In this document: piece after piece, positions 6,930 through 14,726 of the stretch | Position numbering within the stretch: position 1 is the first letter of the stretch | Layout: every line of letters starts with the position of its first letter | Assembly (NCBI GenBank): GCA_002279765.1 | Contig: NCCR01000045.1 | Span: forward strand, 1-53,130 | Reading direction: 5' to 3' | Source: Verrucomicrobia bacterium 12-59-8 | GTDB taxonomy: Bacteria > Verrucomicrobiota > Verrucomicrobiae > Verrucomicrobiales > Verrucomicrobiaceae | Length of the DNA stretch: 53,130 nucleotides | Position numbers and translations under genes: made by a program | Notes under the pieces: model-generated | What the model saw: the letters and a program-made list of their open reading frames with translations, nothing else | Database searches by the model: none | Told to the model about the DNA's origin: nothing

Positions 6930-7850
6930 TCAGGCTGCTGGTTTGCGCATGAGAGTGGGCACGCCGCCCACGAGGCCGGAGAACCACATCTGCCCCAGTG
7001 GCATCTCTTCGGCGGTGGGTGAATCCCAGTCGATGGCCTTGAGTCGGTCATCCAGATTGGCCAGCGTGCTCAGGCCGTCTTTCTTCTCCACTAAAACGAC
7101 AGCTTCGGGTTGATCCTGGAAGTAGTCGATGAGATACGGGTTGTGTGAAGTAGCGATGATCTGCGTCCCGGTTTCACGCACAATACCGTGGATGATGAGC
7201 ACAAGCCGTTCATAAAGACGCGGGTGCAGGGCACGGTCCAGATCCTCAATGAGGATCACGGAAGGCGGATCTTTTTGATGGAGCGCCGTGAGCAGGGCCA
7301 GCACCAGCCGCGTGCCTTCGGAGACATCGCAGAGCGGAGTTTTCTCTTTGAGGCCGCGCTCCTGTAGCATGATGGTCTTTCTCCCCCCGGGGGGCAGGGT
7401 CGTGAGGGAGATCGACTCCATTTCACTGATGGCTGAACGAAACTGGGAAAGGATGGCGGCAAAGGCGGGCGAGCCTTCTTCGCTGAGACGTTCGATCACT
7501 TGTGTGACCCCTTCGCCATTTTCACGCACGAAGGGGTCGCTTTGCGCCGCAGCTTCTGGTCTGCCGATTGTGTCAGGATCAAACCGATAGATCGTGAGAG
7601 GATGGCGAATGCTGGGGGACGTTCCATCCTCAGCGGTCAGTTCCACCAAAACTTGGTCATCTGGCGTGTTACGGTGCGGAGGCAGCGGGACATCAAGCGC
7701 GCGTGCGGCCGCGTAATCGGCAAACGCCCGAAGGAAATTGGTCTTGCCGGAGTTGTTCGCGCCAACAACCAGCGTGAAAGGACTCAAGCGACACTCTGCC
7801 TTGCCGAACGAGCGGAGGTTGGTCAAACTGACATGCTTGATGTAGGGCAT
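6930..7850 (-). CDS. AAA ATPase (OLD/AAA_21-like, SMC-type Walker motifs)
   Basis: The 306-residue protein begins MPYIKHVSLTNLRSFGKAEC, the usual opening strand of OLD/RecF-like ATPases, followed by Walker A (VVGANNSGKTNFLRAF). LCDVSEGTRLVLALLTAL is the signature/ABC-C region and VILIEDLDRALHPRLYERLV the Walker B with D-loop; TQIIATSHNPYLIDYF is the H-loop. The coiled-coil insert of true SMC proteins is absent and there is no fused TOPRIM domain, but a TOPRIM-like protein is encoded immediately downstream. This resembles an OLD nuclease split into two chains, or other two-gene ATPase-effector defence systems. Next to a TIR receptor and a toxin-antitoxin pair, a defence role is likely but inferred. 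Confidence 0.85.
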   Translation of the reverse strand: MPYIKHVSLTNLRSFGKAECRLSPFTLVVGANNSGKTNFLRAFADYAAARALDVPLPPHRNTPDDQVLVELTAEDGTSPSIRHPLTIYRFDPDTIGRPEAAAQSDPFVRENGEGVTQVIERLSEEGSPAFAAILSQFRSAISEMESISLTTLPPGGRKTIMLQERGLKEKTPLCDVSEGTRLVLALLTALHQKDPPSVILIEDLDRALHPRLYERLVLIIHGIVRETGTQIIATSHNPYLIDYFQDQPEAVVLVEKKDGLSTLANLDDRLKAIDWDSPTAEEMPLGQMWFSGLVGGVPTLMRKPAA

Positions 7851-7980
7851 GCGGCAGTCTTGCTGTGATCAGAAGGAGAATCAAGTCTCGGGCTCTGCTT
7901 GAAATCTGGATAGGGAAGCCTCTGGGCAGCGCATGCCTAGCCTGCCTGCTACTGACTCGATAACGAAGTGGCCTGCGGGA

Positions 7981-8019
7981 GCGCTGGCCGACGGGCAGGA
8001 GTGCCCATCGTACTTTTCC
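7981..8019 (-). repeat. Solitary REP unit
   Basis: GCGCTGGCCGACGGGCAGGA followed by GTGCCCATCGTACTTTTCC is a - oriented unit with the GTAC foot and a hairpin with one G:T-type mismatch. It sits between the ATPase gene start and the EboD-like gene end. Confidence 0.8.
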
Positions 8020-8034
8020 AGCCTCCCCTTCCCC

Positions 8035-9201
8035 CTACTCCTCCACCACCACGGCGCGCTTCTGCAGCTCCACCACGGCGTTGAGGATCTTCACGCGGTT
8101 CATCTCATGCACTTCCACCTTGGTGCCGATCTCGGGGACGAGGGTGACCGTCAATTCGCCGCCGAGGTGTTCGCGGAATTCTTCCAGGCCTTCGAGGATG
8201 GCGGGTTCGCCGCTGCGACCGGTGGTCATCAGGTACGGGGAGGTGGTGGCGAAGCCGATGCTTTCGATGAGCTTCAGCACGCGCTCGCAGGTGGCTTCAT
8301 CCAGGATGCCCTGCATGCGGGAATAGACGAGGTCCACGGCCATGCCGATGGCGACGGCCTCGCCATGGGCGACGGTGAATTTGGAAATCTGCTCCAGCTT
8401 GTGCGCGGCCCAGTGGCCGAAGTCCAGCGGACGGGCGGAGCCGAGTTCAAAGGGATCGCCTCCGGTGGCGATGTGCTCCACGTGCAGCTCGGCGCTGCGC
8501 TGGATCACCTGCTCCAGCGCTTCCTGCTTGAGGGCGGCGAGGTCTCCGGCCATGGCCTCGATCTGCTCAAAGAAGGCGCGGTCACGAATGAGCGCGACTT
8601 TGATGGCCTCGATGATGCCATTGCGGCGGCCACGTGCGGGCAGCAGCTCCAGGAAGGCGAAGTCGTTCACCACGGCAAAGGGCACGGCGAAGCTGCCGAC
8701 CCAGTTTTTCTTGCCGAAGTAGTTCACGCCGTTCTTCACGCCCACGCCGCCATCTCCCTGGCTCAGGGTGGTGGTGGGAAAGCGCACATGGCGGATGCCG
8801 CGATGCGCCGTGGAGGCGGCAAAGCAGACGAGGTCCAGCGCAGCGCCGCCGCCGATGACGAAGACGTAGCTGTGACGGTCCAGCGCGGCTTCATTGATGG
8901 CGTCCCAGCAGCACTCCACGAGGCGGAAGTCGTTTTTGCAGGGCTCGCCACCAGGGATGACGATGGGGTCGTCCACCATGGTGAAGGTGTCCGCATGCAC
9001 CTGGCCGTAGGCCATGATGTCGTCGATCAGATCGCGGTTGGCGGTGGCGACGGCTTCATCCACAAACACGAGCACCCGTGGGAGCTTGTGCGGCTGGTCG
9101 ATGTGGAGAAGATCACGAATGGTGTGGTTCCGAGGCGCGAAGACTTCTCTCGTGAACAAGATTCGGTGGGTGTGCTCTAGCCTGATTTTTTTCTCTAACA
9201 T
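8035..9201 (-). CDS. eboD: EboD-like 3-dehydroquinate synthase homologue
   Basis: The 388-residue protein is of the 3-dehydroquinate synthase/sugar-phosphate cyclase superfamily: VFVIGGGAALDLVCFAASTAHRG (NAD-binding glycine loop), RFPTTTLSQGDGGVGVKNGVN, GIIEAIKVALIRD, and metal-ligand regions DFGHWAAHKLE and VAHGEAVAIGMA. The sequence differs from housekeeping AroB (DGGVGVKNGVN rather than DSSVGGKTGxN) and fits the EboD branch, members of ebo gene clusters implicated in moving a precursor metabolite across the membrane. An EboC-like prenyltransferase gene lies 3.4 kb away. The ATG at 9201 gives a normal N-terminus; upstream in-frame sequence is not conserved. Its promoter must lie in the 291-bp divergent gap to the histidine kinase, where I could not identify clear elements. 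Confidence 0.75.
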   Translation of the reverse strand: MLEKKIRLEHTHRILFTREVFAPRNHTIRDLLHIDQPHKLPRVLVFVDEAVATANRDLIDDIMAYGQVHADTFTMVDDPIVIPGGEPCKNDFRLVECCWDAINEAALDRHSYVFVIGGGAALDLVCFAASTAHRGIRHVRFPTTTLSQGDGGVGVKNGVNYFGKKNWVGSFAVPFAVVNDFAFLELLPARGRRNGIIEAIKVALIRDRAFFEQIEAMAGDLAALKQEALEQVIQRSAELHVEHIATGGDPFELGSARPLDFGHWAAHKLEQISKFTVAHGEAVAIGMAVDLVYSRMQGILDEATCERVLKLIESIGFATTSPYLMTTGRSGEPAILEGLEEFREHLGGELTVTLVPEIGTKVEVHEMNRVKILNAVVELQKRAVVVEE

Positions 9202-9492
9202 CAACGGGGGGGCGGTTCTTTGCCTCCGACCGAGGTTGAGGTCAAAGGGAAAGGGCAAACGTCTGTCGAATACGCTTTCTAACCCGCAGCACTCATTTCG
9301 CCCTGGATAAAGCAATTTTGGCATGTCTCTCCATCGGCCCAACGCCCTTGTACCCCCCTGTCCTGCCACCTGTGGAAATAGCCTGCTGGGGTGATTGAGA
9401 TGAATCCACCCCGGATTGAACATGTCTGCGGCCATGAAAACCTTGCCTTCAAATCCGCCGCGCAGTCATGACATCAACACGCATGGCATCCT

Positions 9493-10953
9493 GTGATGGA
9501 GGCCGCCCCGCTGTTCAGTCAATCTGTGTCCGGGAGTGCATGGGCGAAAAGAGCTACCTCTGCAGTGACCTTTCCACCACCACTTCGCTTCTTGATCCCA
9601 GCGCTGTTGCTGCTGCTGGGACTTTTGGCGGCATGGATGGATTATGAACTGGATCTGGCCAATGACCTGACACGCAATTTCAATGACGTGACCACCCAGG
9701 CGGAGGCAACCGGCACCCGGCTGACCCAGCTTTCAAAGCAGCACCTCCAACTGGGAGAGATCAAGGCCCTGAATGACAACCTCTCCGACTGGAAGCACGA
9801 ACCCTGGCTGCGCATGGCTGCCGTGGTGGATGAAAAGGGCCACGTGCTGGCAAGTTCATCCTCTCAGTGGGTGGGACTTTCCGCCGAGGAAACACCTGCG
9901 GCCACCGCTTGGAAGCGCGCCAGTCAGAACGTCGGCAAGGTCATGGAGTCCGCCACTTTGGATGACGGTGACTTCATTGTGCTGGCGGCATTTCCTCTCG
10001 AAATCCCTGCACAGACCCAGCATTGGCTGCTGCTGGTCTATGACCGCGCCAATGCCGTCCTCCATGCGCATCAGGATGCACGCCGGCGGATGGAGTGGTC
10101 GGCTTCCGTGATCGCCATCATGTGCCTCGGCCTCTGGGCCATCCTGCACTTTGGCGTGGCGGCCCGGCTCGGACGGCTGGCACGCTCCGTGCGCGAGTTT
10201 GGCGAAGGCCGCACGATCAGCATCGAACCGGTCAAGGGTGGGGACGAAGTGCATGAGCTCTCCCAGGCATTCAGGAAAATGACCCGGCGGCTGGCCGACC
10301 GCGACCGCGAACGCACCGTGCTGGAGCGCGCCGTGATCGATTCGGCTGAAAACGAACGCCGACGCATCGGGCATGAACTTCACGACGGCATCGGTCAGCA
10401 GCTCACGGCCGTGCTGATGTCCATCAACGGCCTGCACGACGAACTTTTGGCCAAAGCCCCCGCCTTTGCGGAGCACGCACAGCATGCCAGCCAGAGCCTG
10501 CGTGAAGCCCTGGCCGAGGTGCGTGGCTTGTCCCATGGACTGGCCCCGGTGCCCTTGTGGGAGCAGGGCCTGGAGCATGCATTGCAGGCGCTGGCAGATG
10601 CCACCACGCGCAGCTCCGGTGTGCGCTGTGTGTTTGAATGCCCGGAACACATCACGGAGATCAGCGAATCGACCGCGTGCAATCTCTACCGGATCGCCCA
10701 GGAGGCGGTGAACAATGCCTTGAAGCATGCGGAATCTGGAGAGATCCGCATCGGACTGGAACGCCGCGCTGGCCTTCTGGTGCTTGAGATCGACGATGAC
10801 GGCTGCGGCCTGCCGGAGGTGCCAGCAGAGGGCGGCGGCATCGGGTTTCGCATCATGCAGCATCGCACCGAAGTGATAGGCGGCAGGATGGAGCACGGCG
10901 CTCCGCCCGCCGGTGGCACCCGCATCGCCGTACATATCCCCACCACCCCATGA
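9493..10953 (+). CDS. NarX/DesK-type sensor histidine kinase
   Basis: The 486-residue membrane kinase has a TM helix at about 33-50 (FLIPALLLLLGLLAAWM), an extracytoplasmic sensor region of about 150 residues with no recognised fold, a second TM (SVIAIMCLGLWAILHFGVA, about 202-220) and a HAMP-like linker. A HisKA_3 domain with H-box RRRIGHELHDGIGQQLTAV follows. The HATPase_c part shows an N-box (IAQEAVNNALKHAE), G1 (DDDGCGLP) and G2 (GGGIGFRIMQHR). It autophosphorylates on the H-box His and passes the phosphate to the NarL-type regulator encoded next, whose ATG overlaps this stop codon (ATGA). The signal is unknown. Confidence 0.9.
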   Translation: MMEAAPLFSQSVSGSAWAKRATSAVTFPPPLRFLIPALLLLLGLLAAWMDYELDLANDLTRNFNDVTTQAEATGTRLTQLSKQHLQLGEIKALNDNLSDWKHEPWLRMAAVVDEKGHVLASSSSQWVGLSAEETPAATAWKRASQNVGKVMESATLDDGDFIVLAAFPLEIPAQTQHWLLLVYDRANAVLHAHQDARRRMEWSASVIAIMCLGLWAILHFGVAARLGRLARSVREFGEGRTISIEPVKGGDEVHELSQAFRKMTRRLADRDRERTVLERAVIDSAENERRRIGHELHDGIGQQLTAVLMSINGLHDELLAKAPAFAEHAQHASQSLREALAEVRGLSHGLAPVPLWEQGLEHALQALADATTRSSGVRCVFECPEHITEISESTACNLYRIAQEAVNNALKHAESGEIRIGLERRAGLLVLEIDDDGCGLPEVPAEGGGIGFRIMQHRTEVIGGRMEHGAPPAGGTRIAVHIPTTP

Positions 10954-11636
10954 AGTCCGCAGACATCAGTACCCAAACCTGCCGTATTTTGCTCATAGAT
11001 GATCATCCGGCGGTGCTCAACGGCTACAGGTTCATGCTTCAGTCCAATCCCCGCTTTGAAATCTGCGGCACGGCAACCAGTGAAGCCGAGGCACTCACCC
11101 TGGTGGCCAACGAGCGGCCCGATCTGCTCATCACCGACCTCAACATGCCGGGGCGTGGCGGCCTGGAGCTCATCAAAGATCTCACCACCATGCACCCTGG
11201 ACTGAAAATCATAGTGAGCTCCATGCATGATGAAATGCTGTGCGCCTCGCGTGCGCTGCGGGCGGGCGCCAGCGGCTACGTCGGTAAAGACAGCCCCGGC
11301 AATGCGCTGCTGGACGCCATCCACAAGGTGCTCGACGGCGGCGTGTATGTGAGCGAGCGGCTGGCCGCGCACCTCGCGGCCACCTTTGCCTCGCCGCGGC
11401 CGCGTGGTTCCACGGAATCTCCGTTGATCAAATTGAGCGACCGGGAGTTTCAAGTCTTTGAGCTTTTCGGCCAGGGCAAGACCGCCAAGGAGATCGCAGC
11501 GCAGTTGCACTTGAGTCCGAAGACTGTTTCGGTCCATCGTGATCACATCAAAGATAAAATGGGGTTTGTCACCAGTGCTGAGATGATCCGTCAGGCCGTG
11601 CGCTGGGTGGAGACCCAGCGGGAAGTCCTCAATTGA
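10950..11636 (+). CDS. NarL/FixJ-family response regulator
   Basis: The 228-residue protein has an N-terminal receiver: acidic pocket LLIDDHPAV, phosphoacceptor Asp in LLITDLNMPG, Thr/Ser switch in IIVSSMHDE, Lys in YVGKDS. A C-terminal LuxR/GerE helix-turn-helix (LSDREFQVFELFGQGKTAKE, LHLSPKTVSVHRDHIKDKMG) follows. It is translationally coupled to the histidine kinase by a 4-bp overlap, so the two form one two-component system. Targets are not evident, but genes nearby (receiver paralogue, EboC/EboD-like genes) are possible. Confidence 0.92.
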   Translation: MKSADISTQTCRILLIDDHPAVLNGYRFMLQSNPRFEICGTATSEAEALTLVANERPDLLITDLNMPGRGGLELIKDLTTMHPGLKIIVSSMHDEMLCASRALRAGASGYVGKDSPGNALLDAIHKVLDGGVYVSERLAAHLAATFASPRPRGSTESPLIKLSDREFQVFELFGQGKTAKEIAAQLHLSPKTVSVHRDHIKDKMGFVTSAEMIRQAVRWVETQREVLN

Positions 11637-12060
11637 CGCGCCAGCCGCAACGATAGGCCCGGCACCTACAGGCGGACGGCATCAGCACTGATGCCGCAGC
11701 CTTGGAACGCCCGCATGATGCGCGGTCACGCATTCACCCACATTCATGCTCATGACGTCCATGTGACCGCCATGTTCATCATCCCAACCCAGCCCGCTGA
11801 AACCATGAATTCGTCATTCTTCCACTCCCAGAGCAGGGCACCCGGCAGCACCACCCACGTTGGTTTTTTTGATGTACACCAGCATCTGGATGACAATTCG
11901 CATCTCTTCGATGAGATGATCCAAAACACGCCGCATGGCGCGGTGCCAGACATCGCGCCCCACCAGCAGCAAAAAGCGAAGGTTTTGTTCCAATTCTTTG
12001 ATGGCTGGCCGATGTCAGAATCGTGAGCTTCAGACGTTCAGTAACCTGCATCAGTCTGAA
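11637..12060 (+). other. Intergenic region with one stem-loop, no confident gene
   Basis: A 9-bp perfect stem with a 2-nt loop (CGGCATCAG-CA-CTGATGCCG, 11677-11696) follows the response-regulator stop by 40 bp and may act as a terminator, though no T-run follows. A 74-codon frame at 11805-12026 has no family-like features and was not called. Just before the next gene, TTCAGAC (about 12028) and GTCTGAA (ending at 12059) could pair right up to its start codon. Confidence 0.4.
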
Positions 12061-12537
12061 ATGAGAACTCCCAACCGCATCGTCATCGTGGCTGATCATT
12101 CAACCAGCACCGCCTTTTTCCGCATTGCGCTGGAAATGCAGCGAGATCTTGCCCTGGCAGCGGTCGTGACCTGCGCCTCCCGCTCATTCACCGCAGTGTC
12201 CCAGCACCAGCCGGATCTGGTCATGATCAGCCTGGACCTGCCCGGCCACCGGATCCTGGAACTGGTGAAAGACCTCGCCGTGCTGCACCCCGGACTGAAG
12301 TTTCTCATTGTCTCATGCCACGGCCAGGAGTTTGATGCCGAACGCGTCCTGCGCGCCGGAGCCCACGGCTGCGTGACGGCAGACAGCAGCGCCGCCACCA
12401 AGCTGGCAGCAGTGCGCCAGGTGCTGGCTGGCAGGCACGGCTTCAGTTCGCCGGTTTCCCCCCGTCCCTCCAGGGCCTTGGGCCTTCATCCGGCGGCACT
12501 GGCCATCGGCGGGGTGAATGTACCGGCCGTGCTGTGA
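12061..12537 (+). CDS. Degenerate (pseudo-)receiver domain protein
   Basis: The 158-residue protein is clearly a receiver-fold paralogue of the response regulator 424 bp upstream: ELVKDLAVLHPGLKFLIVS and RVLRAGAHGCVTADS match ELIKDLTTMHPGLKIIVSS and RALRAGASGYVGKDS. The chemistry is lost. The acidic pair is VADHS, the phosphoacceptor position is Ser (LVMISLDLPG against LLITDLNMPG), and the conserved Lys is replaced (VTADS against VGKDS). No DNA-binding domain follows; the last 45 residues are low-complexity. It probably works without phosphorylation, for example by binding the neighbouring regulator or kinase, or it is decaying. Confidence 0.75.
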   Translation: MRTPNRIVIVADHSTSTAFFRIALEMQRDLALAAVVTCASRSFTAVSQHQPDLVMISLDLPGHRILELVKDLAVLHPGLKFLIVSCHGQEFDAERVLRAGAHGCVTADSSAATKLAAVRQVLAGRHGFSSPVSPRPSRALGLHPAALAIGGVNVPAVL

Positions 12538-12609
12538 AAGCCGTCGGCGGGTTTGAAACAACTCAGGCAGCCCACCAAAAAAATGGGCGAAACGCCGCCC
12601 TGACCTCTG

Positions 12610-13539
12610 CTACGTCGCGGCCACCCAGCGCTGCCAGAGCCGCAGCAGCGGGGCGAGCACGACAAAACCCAGTGCAAGCGGAACCGAGACGCTGGCGATC
12701 GCGAGCGCATCGACAATGGCGATGCCTGCGAGCAGCCAGCCAACGGCCTTGCCGATGGCGGGGCCACCCTGGCGCAGGAGCTGTGTCGCATAGGCCACCA
12801 GCAGGGCAAACACCCCCAGCACCACGATTTGCAGCGGGCTGCCTCCGGCAGAGGAAAACCGCATGGCGCAAACGATGGCCGGTGTGTACAGCAGGGCAAA
12901 GGCCAGCAACGAAGCCGGCACGGGCATGCGACCCTTTTTATGCTCCAGCCGTGCCGCCATGGTGATGCCAACAATGTAGCAGCCCAGGGCCAGGGCAAAC
13001 GGCAGCACCAGCAACGGACCCGCTGGCAGAAACCCAGTCTCGTAGCGCCATTCTGCACCGAAGAAGGACAGCGCCCCTTTTTGGCTGGCAAATTTAAACG
13101 GCACCACAGCGGAGGCCGCCATCAAGTACAGCAGCAGCCGGCAGGCCCCCATGATGATGACCGAACCCGTCCACTGTTTGTGGTAGAGATCGTAAAACAC
13201 AATGGCCGCCACCAGCAGCCCTGTGATCTGCGGGTTGGCACCATAACCCAGCGCAATGACGCCTCCGACGAAGAGCATGCTGCCGCCCACCGCCCAGGCC
13301 GTCCACAAACCGACCTCCCCGCTGGGAATGGGCCGCTCTTTGCGGTGCTCGCGGTCAAATTTCACATCAGCCGCATCATTCAAAATCATGCCGCCCGTGT
13401 AGAGCAGTGAACCAGCGAGAATGAGCCAGGCAAGACGCACATCCAAGAGCGCCCCGCCAGCAAGGAGCCATGCCGCAGTGACATTAGTCCAGGCAGTGGG
13501 CAGGTTGGAAATACGGGCGAGATGGAGCCAGGGGCGCAT
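12610..13539 (-). CDS. eboC: UbiA-family prenyltransferase (EboC-like)
   Basis: The 309-residue polytopic membrane protein has about eight hydrophobic helices. The first Asp-rich motif, NDAADVKFDREHRKERPIPSG (NDxxDxxxD...RP), is the prenyl-diphosphate/Mg site of UbiA enzymes. The second Asp-rich motif, usually DxxxD in helix 6, is not obvious: the region reads YIVGITMAARLEHKKGRMP, which fits the EboC/SCO4629-like branch better than ubiquinone or haem O enzymes. With the EboD-like gene in the same neighbourhood, an ebo-type role is the best guess. Substrates are unknown. It ends 40 bp upstream of the opcA stop, on the same strand. Confidence 0.75.
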   Translation of the reverse strand: MRPWLHLARISNLPTAWTNVTAAWLLAGGALLDVRLAWLILAGSLLYTGGMILNDAADVKFDREHRKERPIPSGEVGLWTAWAVGGSMLFVGGVIALGYGANPQITGLLVAAIVFYDLYHKQWTGSVIIMGACRLLLYLMAASAVVPFKFASQKGALSFFGAEWRYETGFLPAGPLLVLPFALALGCYIVGITMAARLEHKKGRMPVPASLLAFALLYTPAIVCAMRFSSAGGSPLQIVVLGVFALLVAYATQLLRQGGPAIGKAVGWLLAGIAIVDALAIASVSVPLALGFVVLAPLLRLWQRWVAAT

Positions 13540-13578
13540 GCTCCCAGTGTCGAAACCCGCAGCACAAAAGTCGAACGC

Positions 13579-14589
13579 TTATTTCAGCATGCTGTGTACA
13601 AACGGCAGCATGGAGGAATACAGCGTGCTGCCGTGAAAGCGGGACAGCAGTTCGGTGACGAGTTCGGCGTCACTGTCCACATCCGCAGGGAGCAGATCCT
13701 CCCGGGTGATCTCACCACAGGTGGCGCTGACCCTGACAAAGCAGGAGTCACATTCGCGCCGGACCTCGCCACGCACGCCGGCACCTTCCAGCACGAGGCT
13801 CTGCAGCGCGGGGCCGGTGTCCTTTTCGACCAGCTCAACACTCAGATCAGCCTTCAGGCGCTGATTGATCCACACCGCGAGCAGCAGCGCGGTGGTGCGC
13901 TGGCCTTTGCGGTGGGTGATGTGAATGGTCTCCAGTTTGGAAAGGTTGTGGCAGGCGGTGGCGTCCTGAAAGCAGGTGGCCAGCGCAGTGCGCATGAAGT
14001 GCGAGCGCGTCCACGCGAGATCACGCACATCGAAGCCGCCGGTCTCGGCGTTCATGGCCGCCAGCAGTGCATCAAACTGCCGGGCGGGATCAGCCCAACG
14101 TGAACTGTCAATGATCAGCGTGTCGATGCGGCTGTAGAGGCGCTCTTCAAAATTCTTGGACAGATCCGCCTGCCACCAGACGACCAGCGGCAGGTCGGAG
14201 TCGAGATGCGCGAAGACGATGTTTTGCACCTGCGCGGCATTGCCGCCTTCGAGCACAAAGCTGATCTGCTCGCTGCAGACGATCTGTTTGCCCTGATACG
14301 GGCGGCAGAGAGCCTGAATCCAGGCCCGCGCACGCGGCGGCTGTGCTTCGGGCAGTGCGAGGATGAGCAGCGCCCGGCAGGCATGCCGGGCGGCCACATG
14401 GTCAAGCAACTCATTGTCAGCCATCAACTGGCAGCCGTCCTCGGTATAAATCGCCAGATTGATGAGCGAGGCACGGGTCTTCGCCTCGTCCCCCTCCCAC
14501 AGCTGTTTGAGCGCACGATCAATGCGCGCGATGGGAGTCTCTAGACCGAGGCGATCAAGATCGAAGTCAGATCGAGAAATGGCGAACAT
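13579..14589 (-). CDS. opcA: Glucose-6-phosphate dehydrogenase assembly protein OpcA
   Basis: The 336-residue protein matches the OpcA family: [52 protein letters not shown] and LIIDSSRW are its recognisable segments. OpcA is required for assembly or redox-linked activation of Zwf in cyanobacteria and is encoded beside zwf in many bacteria. Here zwf is at 30.0-31.6 kb, same strand but 15 kb upstream, with a giant gene on the opposite strand between. The ATG at 14589 was chosen because homology starts there; upstream codons overlap the leader of the giant gene. Confidence 0.85.
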   Translation of the reverse strand: MFAISRSDFDLDRLGLETPIARIDRALKQLWEGDEAKTRASLINLAIYTEDGCQLMADNELLDHVAARHACRALLILALPEAQPPRARAWIQALCRPYQGKQIVCSEQISFVLEGGNAAQVQNIVFAHLDSDLPLVVWWQADLSKNFEERLYSRIDTLIIDSSRWADPARQFDALLAAMNAETGGFDVRDLAWTRSHFMRTALATCFQDATACHNLSKLETIHITHRKGQRTTALLLAVWINQRLKADLSVELVEKDTGPALQSLVLEGAGVRGEVRRECDSCFVRVSATCGEITREDLLPADVDSDAELVTELLSRFHGSTLYSSMLPFVHSMLK

Positions 14590-14726
14590 GTGGATCAAAA
14601 TGCCGCAACCACCGGCATTCACAAGGAAAGGTTTCCAAACCGGAATGTGACAAAGGAGAATCAAGCGCAGCAGTTCTACCAATTCCATGCTTGCCATGGC
14701 CGCGTATCTTTGCGAAAAAGTCGCAT

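Noticed and set aside
7933..9180. 415-codon open frame on the + strand across the EboD-like gene
   Set aside because: It is antisense to a clear dehydroquinate-synthase-fold gene, is rich in His/Ala/Gly repeats typical of GC-rich shadow frames, and shows no motif.
11805..12026. 74-codon frame between the response regulator and the pseudo-receiver
   Set aside because: No recognisable motif or ribosome-binding site, and a His/Gln/Ser-rich composition unlike its neighbours.
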